64,000 nucleotides of DNA from Haberlea rhodopensis (taxonomy: Eukaryota; Streptophyta; Magnoliopsida; Lamiales; Gesneriaceae), in the NCBI GenBank assembly GCA_907163345.1, contig CAJQUN010000495.1, forward strand, positions 336,444-400,443. Reading direction: 5' to 3'. The position numbers and the translations under genes were made by a program. The first letter of the stretch is position 1; each line of letters opens with the position of its first letter. Below, one piece after another: positions 55,100 to 64,000 of this stretch. The notes beneath the pieces are model-generated. The model was not told the DNA's origin, did no database searches, and saw only the letters and a list, made by a program, of their open reading frames with translations.

Positions 55100-55427
55100 T
55101 GTGATGACCTGAGATTAGGGATGTTAATCCCGGAGTATTAATAACCCCTAAAGTTGTTTTACGTGGCGACATGGAGTTTAATCGCGGTGTTGGGCCTTCT
55201 GGGCTCGTTTAATTGAGTAATTGGGATCGTTGGATCCCGAGGTTGAGATCGTATTCTCATTTCGGTGAAACCTGTGAGTTGGGGTTTTAGTGTGACTCAG
55301 AATCTCGGGTGCTTGGTGTGGGCACCGGTAGGGGGTTTTTGAGTTAGAGAGAGAGTTTTTGAAAACAGATGATTTTTAATGAATCATGATGTAATTGTGG
55401 AGATATTAGTATTTCGGGGTATTTTTG

Positions 55428-55438
55428 CTATAAATACC
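55428..55438 (+). promoter_or_regulatory. TATA-like box of C LTR
   Basis: CTATAAATACC, repeated at 61809-61819 in the 3' LTR and, reversed, near 45766 in the solo LTR. Confidence 0.62.
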
Positions 55439-56290
55439 AGTTAAACCCGAGATTTTAATTATCGGAACCATTTCAGCACCTCATTTCTCTCTCCACCCGC
55501 GCGCCCCTTTCCCGATCCCCTTTGACCCCCGCGCGTAAAAGTCGTCGGCCAGCCGCCGTCCGGCCGCCGTTGGGCGCGTGCCACCCGCCGTTGGAATCGC
55601 CTCTTCCGGGCGCTTCTATACATACCAACAATTCGAAGTTTCGTCGAGAATCGAGCTCGGATTTCTGCAGAAAGCGTAGGGTCCAGATTTGGATTTCTGT
55701 CCGATTTTTGGGACGCGATTTTGGTATGTTTTTGGCACGATTTTCCTGATGTTTTTGGGGCGTTTTTAAGCTGGTTTTGAGTCGATTATTTCAGACTTTT
55801 TGGTTCGAAATTATTGGTTAAGTTTGGTTCGAATTTTCAGCTCGATTTTGGGAGTTAGGGTTCGAAAATTTGGATTTTTGGCATGAGGATGATGATTCTT
55901 GTTGTTATTCGATTAATTCATGTTTAAATGCATCATGATGCTTGATTGTGTTCGAAATTGAGGAATTGGATTTGAAGTTAGGGCTTGAATTCGAATTTTG
56001 GGGGTTTTGGCATGTGGGGCGATTATTGTTGTTGTTAATTGATTAATTCATGTGTTAGATGAATTATGGTGATTATTCGGGTTTGATTTGTGTTGGTTGG
56101 GTTCGAATTATTGAAGATGTTCTTAGGCAATTTTTCGATATGCCGCATTCGTTTTCCCTCCCTGCATGTACCCTGCCCCGGGTCTTTTAGATGTTTAATT
56201 GTCGTGTGTCGACAATATTTTGAGGGTTATGGATGTGCTTGAGCATGGGTTGCATGTTCGTAAATAATTGTGAATTATTTATCGTGTTAG

Positions 56291-56366
56291 CACATCGTTC
56301 CTCAGGGCATGGAACTCGAGCAAGGTTTGGCTCGGACTTCGAGGATTGAAGGTACGTTTAGCGTAC
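56291..56366 (+). promoter_or_regulatory. C mini-exon-like block and donor hairpin
   Basis: Acceptor-like TATCGTGTTAG ends at 56290. The 61-nt block ends ATTGAAG at 56351, then GTACG-TTTAG-CGTAC (56352-56366) and GAGCAT. The 3' LTR copy has its hairpin at 62734-62748. Confidence 0.55.
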
Positions 56367-57671
56367 GAGCATAGTTTAAATGACGTTTTACAAGTATGAT
56401 GCATGATCTAAAATACATGAAATGCTTTACTATGATGGTACCGGGACTTGATTACGTTATGTTGATTCACATGGTGAAATGCTTAGTGCCGCTATGAAGC
56501 GAGCAAATGATGGGGTGTGGTTGCTACGGAGCAAACACCGATAGTATGATGCTACATGAAGTAAGAAATGAATAAGATGGTATTTGATTAGATATCTAGG
56601 ATATCTGTATTTTATTCCCTATTGGTAATGAATAAGAACAGAGACGTAGTTAATCAGAGAAGTGATTAACTAGTATCGGAAGTTAAGGAAATCTCATTAT
56701 AATATCTAGAATTGTGATAATTGCTAGATAAAGAAAGATGTTATGAAATGTTGTTAAATTGAAACTGGCTAGGGTTAACCAATATGATGATTAACTGCAT
56801 ATTCAGGATTTGATGATTTATCTGTTTTGAGAACAGGATTATTACAGGGGTACGCTATGATGAGGATGATACCATCCAGGAAGTATCACATATGTTCCAC
56901 AATATTTACATTTTCGTAAATTATGTATCATGTCATTATGATTATGAAATTGTGGAATTGGTATGCTCACCCCGTTGGGGGCTGTCTCTGTTGGGGCAGG
57001 TGAACAGGTACATCGATGGCTTTGGAGATGAGCTCGAGCTGTTGATTGGATGTATTCCCAGGATCGTGGTACCAGGGCTTGATGGAGCACGGTATCGTAT
57101 AGAGTACTTATATACCCATGAGGGTTATATACATATTCATGATGCTCGCATGTGAGCAAGCTTACTTGTATATGCGTTGTATATAAAGGCATGAGCCTTC
57201 CTCTCTTTCATTATATGTTGCATGCAATTGTGGTAGAATTGCTAATGATATGAGAGTCGTTAGTGTGTTGTGTGGGGGTTGAAACCCACTTTGGTTGTCA
57301 TATGTGTGGTGTCATCCCTGGCTGGGAATTTACTTGATATTGCTGTATTCTGATGAGTGTTATGTTTTCCCTGGCCGGGAATTTTGCTATGCGTTGTGCT
57401 TTTATTTCGGGATAGCTCTATTTATGGGGAGACTCTGCCCAAATTTTTATAAAAGTCCACAATGTAAAAAGTGGTGTGATGGGCGAACCCTATGAGTCTG
57501 TTGTTGTTAGGATGATGAGCTTATAACACTGTATGTTAAAGAAAACTTTGTAATTGCCATTCAATGGTAAAGTATCATCTGAGTTTCCCGAATAATTTTA
57601 TTGAAAGCATGTGCCACACATAATGATTAATACACTAATCAAGGGTTAAGTATATGGGGTCCTTACATTAG

Positions 57672-57683
57672 TGGTATCAGAGC
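57672..57683 (+). other. primer-binding site, initiator tRNA-Met (C)
   Basis: TGGTATCAGAGC, four bases after the LTR end; AGTGG follows, as in TekA and TekB. Confidence 0.92.
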
Positions 57684-57810
57684 AGTGGTTGCTCATTGGG
57701 ACTGTTGGGGGCCTAGGAAGTTACTGATAGCACATATTTATGCATGATGACATTAATGTTATACGATGACTAATTGTTTATGTGCTTTTATGTTATGAAA
57801 AGTGGTATTG

Positions 57811-57829
57811 CTAACCATTGTGGTTGCAG
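57811..57829 (+). promoter_or_regulatory. acceptor-like site in C leader
   Basis: CTAACCATTGTGGTTGCAG: a branch-point-like CTAAC then TTGCAG, placed as in TekA and TekB although no gag follows. With the donor at 56352 the intron would be 1478 nt. Confidence 0.5.
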
Positions 57830-58800
57830 GAATCGTGTGGAACACGATAGGATGACATTAATAGTGATGTCTAATACTCTATATGCTACGTGCCAAGGAA
57901 TCTGATTTTGGAAGAAAATCAGGGAAAAGAAAGATATGATGTATTGTCTGAGGACAGACTGGGTAGACAACCGACAGTGGAATACTTCGGTATGGTCTCA
58001 ATTATTATTGAATATACTAATGCGTTTGTTCATGTAATGTTCAAGCAAGGAAAGTACGTAAGAGGCGTACGGGCATCGGACGGTAACACACTCCTAACTC
58101 TGACTATGCATTGAATGCATAAGTTTTTATGATGTTTATGATGATGATGATTATGATGATAATGTTATGATGATGATGATTATGATAAGTAAGTTATGAT
58201 GATGATGGCTATGATGATGATGTTACGATGATGATTTTGATAAGTAAGTTTATGATGATGTGATACGATGTTATGATGTGGTAAGATGCCACGGGGTAAG
58301 ATGCCCATATGGTAAGAGGCCATACTCCTATATTATGATCATACTATGATTGCATAAGAATTTACGATGCCGTGATGATGTGTATAATGAATAAAAAAAA
58401 ATGATAAGATGTTTAAGATGATGTTATGATAAGTAAGTTCACGATGAAGATGATTTTATAATGAATAAAGATGACAAGATACTTACGATGATGTTATGAT
58501 AAATGAAGATGATATGACGTTTACGATGACGATTATGATAAGTAATGATGATGTTAATATGATGTTTATAGAATGATATGATGTTTATAAGGTGGTAAGA
58601 TGTCATAGGGTAAGATACCCATATGCATGAATATGAACCGGGGAAAAAGAAAAGAAGTTAATGAAAATTAGCAAGCTTACTCAACTATGATTTCGTACAT
58701 TTACTGTTATATCTATAAGATGATGATGTTTATATGATGATGATGCTACAAGATGATAATGTATGTTTAACTATGTTACTTAGAATGGTTGAATGTCCGG
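57830..58800 (+). other. C interior: TekA-like leader segment
   Basis: Contains AAAGTACGTAAGAGGCGTAC with GGGCATCGGACGGTAA (58051-58086), a GATGAT-rich tract, and GTGG-TAAGATG-CCAC type hairpins (58279-58325, 58590-58620). These are features of TekA/TekB LTRs, here inside an internal region. No ORF of note. Confidence 0.7.
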
Positions 58801-58846
58801 TGGTCATTATGGGCAAGCGAGGAAGGTCTTGCCGCTCACATAGCTG

Positions 58847-59640
58847 ATGAGCGATGGGGTACATCCGCTATCAAGGTGTAGCGATGGGTATCATCCGCTG
58901 ATGAGCGATGGGGTACATCCGCTATCAAGGTGTAGCGACGGGTATCATCCGCTGAGCGATGGGGTACATCCGCTATCAAGGCGTAGCGATGGGTATCATC
59001 CGCTGAATAAGAGATACATCCGCTATCAAGGCGTAGCGATGGGTATCATACGATGTGTTATGTCGAGCGAGGGGGCCAATTGTGCCGCTGTCATAATGGA
59101 ACCCGGACAGTCCCATTTCTAATTAACATAGTTTGTTGTGAGTATATATGTGAATATGATGTGTATGATGATGTTTATGATGAGTAAAGATGATATGATG
59201 ATTATGATGAAGTTTATGATGATAGGATGCCTCATTCCGCTATTTTACGATGACTCACTCTTCTATGAGGATTGGCGATGGTTTATGCCGCCGGATATGT
59301 TAATAGCGATGCCCCATTCCGCTATTATGTGGATTTACGATGACTTATTCTTCTATGAGGATTGGCGATGATTAGTGCCACCAGATATGTTGATAGCGAT
59401 GCCTCTTTCCGCTGTTATGTAGACCATGATTCAGGCTCAGGTGTATAGTGAGGTTTCATGCCACTTATTATATGACGAAGTATCATGCCGTCGATTCTAT
59501 AGCGATGGATTGTGCCGCTATGTACTCAGCACAGGATTATGCCGCCTTCGAGCGATGAGTGCTGATTTCGCACTATTATCGAGCGACGGAGACAGGTATG
59601 CCGCTATCTTGTTAGCGATGAGGTATGAGATATTGCTATT
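58847..59640 (+). repeat. AGCGAT...ATCCGCT tandem hairpin array in C
   Basis: A 54-bp unit (58850-58903 and 58904 onward), about four copies, then looser copies to 59640. Each unit has AGC-GAT-GGGGTAC-ATC-C-GCT, CGCTA-TCAAGGTG-TAGCG and AGC-GAT-GGGTATC-ATC-C-GCT. The open frame across it encodes only a DNA-driven SDGVHPLSR repeat. Confidence 0.85.
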
Positions 59641-61467
59641 CTATTAGCTTTATTATAGCTGGCATGCGTTGTTATACATGTTTTATTATGATTATTTTAC
59701 TAGCATGATGATGGATGACATATGTTGATGTACATGGACCGTCACGAGTTGACTGGGTTGTTTAGATGTCATTGTTGACATGTAATCGTCACTAGTTGAC
59801 GATACCTTAGATGCCATGAGTGGGCATGTGTCGTCACGGGGTGGCGATGACGATGGTTAGGAGATGTCTTATTAGACATGCATCATCGTTATGATGAACA
59901 ATGCGTTGAGTATACGTTTTCAGTTGTATGCCTTGGGTGCCAGTGTCGGGCACAAGGTGGTGTGTGCGTCACCGATTAACGTGGCCCTTATACCGAGCGG
60001 GTTGCTCGAGGAATGGATAGATGCGCTGTACATGTGATTGTACCGCAGAAATTGTTTGAGGGATCATATCACGAGTGGTGGTACCGTTGGAATGGCTTTT
60101 TGGCCATGTAATTTGACGACAGGAGTGATCGTGGAGGAATTGCTCGCTTTCTATTGATATGACATGTGGTAGACATGGTCACACCAACCATGAGGGTGTA
60201 AGATGGGTCCTAAGGGAGTAGGATCAGGTTATGTTAAGTACATGGGGACATTGGAGTGTCCAGGGTATATCAGCATTGGAGGAATGTTGGGTAAAGACCC
60301 ACTACTCTATTGATTTTCTTCCCATGGTATGGTATTGCCGTGCGGAAACGTCCATCTGATTGATAGGTTGAGGTGAACCTAGTGAGGCAAGCGACTAGTT
60401 TGTCTGCCGCGTGTGTGCAGCACCATGATGGGCTTGCTAGAGCCGTTATACTGCTCGTTGGAACCAAGTTTGGTAAATCGTAAGGTGATACGAGGTGGAT
60501 TGTGGTGGACTCTGGTAGTCACCACGTCATTTGAAGTTGAAGTTGAGTATGCCTCACTGAACGTATATATGTTTATGTTTAAATCTTGGTGAGACTTGTC
60601 TGGGACAACTCATGATGTTGAAGTACCAACAAGAGAGTCATCAAGTCGTCGTTGTTTTGGCCTGGGAATCCATGTATTCGGGATGCATTGGGTTTATTGC
60701 ATGTCCTTTCAAATTTGAAACTCTGAGGAGTCTCGATTGTTTATTTATGATCAGAATGTGATTCTTAGGATATCCGGAGGTGGACATCTTGTGAGATGTC
60801 TTTTGTGTGAATCTGTGGCCGTGAGTTGCCCAAATTGAGTTGCAATGATGCGACTGCTCATTTGAAAGAGGAGGTTTGAAAGTGGAAACCAGGTTTGGTA
60901 TGTGTACACCGCGGTATGCAAATGTTTCCCTCGTAACGATGTATGTTAGACATTGTGAGTCATGATAGAGATGTCTTTGAATGATATCTACGATGGAATC
61001 GGAAGCAATTCGAATCCTTGCAGTTTCAGTTGACTAACTGCTTTTGGACCGTTAGCGTTGAGTTGTACTGACGCTCTTCGACGTTATGATGGGTTTGGAA
61101 GTTTATTCCACTCCAGAGATTGACACGAGGTCAACGTTCTCACGGTTGAGGTGTCATACATGATGCGTTCTTACTAGTGGTATTAGAACGAAGGATGACT
61201 GTCCGATCTACAGTCGTAAGTATCGGTTGTTTTACAGTCATGAGGGACTGACTTTTGGGATGACCCGCATCGAGGTACGTTTTGCCTCTTGGGTGATATG
61301 TTGGTTTTGGTAAGTCGCTCTGTTTCAGAGTTTGAAGTGAGGTAAGTATTCTCGAGGTTTTTAAGACGATTTTGTTATGGTCAAGAATCGAGGTTCTGGC
61401 TTCATGTTGTTGTGTAGCCTGGGTGTTATGTGATACACCGGTGCTAATTTCGAGGACGAAATTCTTT
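59641..61467 (+). other. C interior, 3' part, no recognisable coding
   Basis: No pol motif was found in any frame. GTCACGAGTTGACTGG-like words recur between 59740 and 59850. TAGTGGTATTAGAACGAAGG at 61165 resembles a damaged primer-site region. Otherwise I see nothing assignable. Confidence 0.5.
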
Positions 61468-61480
61468 TAGTGGGGGATAT
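61446..61480 (+). other. C polypurine tract and 3' motif
   Basis: ATTTCGAGGACGAAAT, then TTAGTGGGGGATAT directly before the 3' LTR. Confidence 0.82.
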
Positions 61481-64000
61481 TGTGATGACCTGAGATTAGG
61501 GATGTTAATCCCGGAGTATTAATAACCCCTAAAGTTGTTTTACGTGGCGACATGGAGTTTAATCGCGGTGTTGGGCCTTCTGGGCTCGTTTAATTGAGTA
61601 ATTGGGATCGTTGGATCCCGAGGTTGAGATCGTATTCTCATTTCGGTGAAACCTGTGAGTTGGGGTTTTAGTGTGACTCAGAATCTCGGGTGCTTGGTGT
61701 GGGCACCGGTAGGGGGTTTTTGAGTTAGAGAGAGAGTTTTTGAAAACAGATGATTTTTAATGAATCATGATGTAATTGTGGAGATATTAGTATTTCGGGG
61801 TATTTTTGCTATAAATACCAGTTAAACCCGAGATTTTAATTATCGGAACCATTTCAGCACCTCATTTCTCTCTCCACCCGCGCGCCCCTTTCCCGATCCC
61901 CTTTGACCCCCGCGCGTAAAAGTCGTCGGCCCAGCCGCCGTCCGGCCGCCGTTGGGCGCGTGCCACCCGCCGTTCGAATCGCCTCTTCCGGGCGCTTCTA
62001 TACATACCAACAATTCGAAGTTTCGTCGAGAATCGAGCTCGGATTTCTGCAGAAAGCGTAGGGTCCAGATTTGGATTTCTGTCCGATTTTTGGACGCGAT
62101 TTTGGTATGTTTTTGGCACGATTTTCCTGATGTTTTTGGGGCGTTTTTAAGCTGGTTTTGAGTCGATTATTTCAGACTTTTTGGTTCGAAATTATTGGTT
62201 AAGTTTGGTTTCGAATTTTCAGCTCGATTTTGGGAGTTAGGGTTCGAAAATTTGGATTTTTGGCATGAGGATGATGATTCTTGTTGTTATTCGATTAATT
62301 CATGTTTAAAATGCATCATGATGCTTGATTGTGTTCGAAATTGAGGAATTGGATTTGAAGTTAGGGCTTGAATTCGAATTTTGGGGTTTTGGCATGTGGG
62401 GCGATTATTGTTGTTGTTAATTGATTAATTCATGTGTTAGATGAATTATGGTGATTATTCGGGTTTGATTTGTGTTGGTTGGGTTCGAATTATTGAAGAT
62501 GTTCTTAGGCAATTTTTCGATATGCCGCATTCGTTTTCCCTCACTGCATGTACCCTGCCCCGGGTCTTTTAGATGTTTAATTGTCGTGTGTCGACAATAT
62601 TTTGAGGGTTATGGATGTGCTTGAGCATGGGTTGCATGTTCGTAAATAATTGTGAATTATTTATCGTGTTAGCACATCGTTCCTCAGGGCATGGAACTCG
62701 AGCAAGGTTTGGCTCGGACTTCGAGGATTGAAGGTACGTTTAGCGTACGAGCATAGTTTAAATGACGTTTTACAAGTATGATGCATGATCTAAAATACAT
62801 GAAATGCTTTACTATGATGGTACCGGGACTTGATTACGTTATGTTGATTCACATGGTGAAATGCTTAGTGCCGCTATGAAGCAAGCAAATGATGGGGTGT
62901 GGTTGCATACGGAGCAAACACCGATAGTATGATGCTACATGAAGTAAGAAATGAATAAGATGGTATTTGATTAGATATCTAGGATATCTGTATTTTATTC
63001 CCTATTGGTAATGAATAAGAACAGAGACGTAGTTAATCAGAGAAGTGATTAACTAGTATCGGAAGTTAAGGAAATCTCATATAATATCTAGAATTGTGAT
63101 AATTGCTAGATAAAGAAAGATGTTATGAAATGTTGTTAAATTGAAACTGGCTAGGGTTAACCAATATGATGATTAACTGCATATTCAGGATTTGATGATT
63201 TATCTGTTTTGAGAACAGGATTATTACAGGGGTACGCTATGATGAGGATGATACCATCCAGGAAGTATCACATATGTTCCACAATATTTACATTTTCGTA
63301 AATTATGTATCATGTCATTATGATTATGAAATTGTGGAATTGGTATGCTCACCCCGTTGGGTGGCTGTCTCTGTTGGGGCAGGTGAACAGGTACATCGAT
63401 GGCTTTGGAGATGAGCTCGAGCTGTTGATTGGATGTATTCCCAGGATCGTGGTACCAGGGCTTGATGGAGCACGGTATCGTATAGAGTACTTATATACCC
63501 ATGAGGGTTATATACATATTCATTGATGCTCGCATGTGAGCAAGCTTACTTGTATATGCGTTGTATATAAAGGCATGAGCCTTCCTCTCTTTCATTATAT
63601 GTTCGCATGCAATTGTGGTAGAATTGCTAATGATATGAGAGTCGTTAGTGTGTTGTGTGGGGGTTGAAACCCACTTTGGTTGTCATATTGTGTGTTCATC
63701 CCTGGCTGGGAATTTACTTGATATTGCTGTATTCTGATGAGTGTTATGTTTTCCCTGGCCGGGAATTTTGCTATGCGTTGTGCTTTTATTTCGGGATAGC
63801 TCTATTTATGGGGAGACTCTGCCCAAATTTTTATAAAAGTCCACATGTAAAAGTGGTGTGATGGGCGAACCCTATGAGTCTGTTGTTGTTAGGATGATGA
63901 GCTTGATAACACTGTATGTTAAAGAAAAACTTTGTAATTGCCATTCAATGGTAAGTATCATCTGAGTTTTCCCGAATAATTTTATTGAAAGCTGTGCCAC
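61481..64000 (+). repeat. C 3' LTR, cut by window end
   Basis: Same sequence as the 5' LTR up to about position 57617 of that copy; about 50 bp are missing. Many differences are single-base gains or losses (for example TTTTTGGGACG versus TTTTTGGACG). Confidence 0.92.

Larger units (their letters stand above)
55100..57667 (+). repeat. C 5' LTR, 2568 bp
   Basis: Starts TGTGATGACCTGAGATTAG and ends GGGGTCCTTACA. It includes a TATA box, CT-rich leader (55485-55530), G/C-rich part (55545-55610), mini-exon block and donor hairpin. Confidence 0.93.
55100..64000 (+). mobile_element. C: large LTR element with no gag-pol, 3' end cut by window
   Basis: 5' LTR 55100-57667, initiator tRNA-Met primer site, 3.8-kb interior, purine tract, 3' LTR from 61481. 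The interior has no recognisable gag, protease, RT, RNase H or integrase in any frame, so it fits the LARD type and would need enzymes from another element. The LTRs are nearly identical apart from scattered 1-base indels. Confidence 0.87.

Noticed and set aside
58847..59122. 91-aa frame with SDGVHPLSR repeats
   Set aside because: Product of the 54-bp tandem unit; no start context, no family match, inside a retroelement interior.

Overview
This window looks like a piece of a repeat-rich plant nuclear genome, probably a dicot. Every large coding signal in it belongs to plant Ty3/gypsy (Athila and Tekay/Del-type chromodomain lineages), Ty1/copia or hAT elements. The primer-binding sites match plant tRNA-Asp and initiator tRNA-Met. 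I found no host gene, rRNA or tRNA gene, CRISPR array or organellar insert in the 64 kb. Element names below (Ath1, K, TekA, TekB, D, H, G, F, E, C) are my own labels.

Layout. 1-5964: Ath1, an Athila-type element with a broken gag, no pol and two near-identical LTRs; its 5' LTR is cut by the window edge. 5965-9757: tail and 3' LTR of K. 9758-10843: minus-strand LTR piece of the E family. 10844-11259: a scrap of D-type LTR. 11260-19090: TekA, a 1437-aa gag-pol chromovirus with a truncated 5' LTR and a lost chromodomain. 19574-28413: TekB, a complete and very young chromovirus (2031-bp LTRs, GGTAT target duplication, intact 1504-aa gag-pol with chromodomain). 28520-30916: copia LTR plus gag fragment. 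31569-33014: minus LTR piece H. 33669-37701: decayed minus-strand pol of D. 38102-40084: hAT transposase fragment. 40085-46430: minus-strand Athila-type G, missing RT and the integrase core, split by a solo LTR (43572-46104, TSD CTTAC). 48320-53209: decayed Athila F (LTR, gag, PR, RT, RNase H), interrupted by E (53210-55099), itself interrupted by C (55100 to the window end), a large element with no gag-pol. Most of 19091-48319 can be read as one old minus-strand element, D, whose two ~2.6-kb LTRs received TekA, TekB, copia, H, hAT and G.

The most interesting signal is in the LTRs, not the proteins. At least six diverged chromovirus-like LTR families share one predicted leader layout: (1) clusters of CGATCGATCG palindromes whose flanking bases change in complementary pairs; (2) a mini-exon-like block of 55-68 nt, bounded by an acceptor-like TAG and a donor-like AG|GTACGT; (3) a hairpin GTACGT-loop-ACGTAC that folds the donor into its own stem; (4) an array of micro-hairpins. 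In TekA and TekB the hairpins have an invariant GG-TAAGANG-CC core and compensating outer stems; in E, H and C the stem is CGCT...AGCG. A matching acceptor (TTGCAG) lies directly before the gag ATG, so splicing would remove the array, the LTR end and the primer-binding site. This suggests a spliced, non-reverse-transcribable gag-pol mRNA beside an unspliced genomic RNA. The sequence pattern is seen directly; the splicing and its control are inference.
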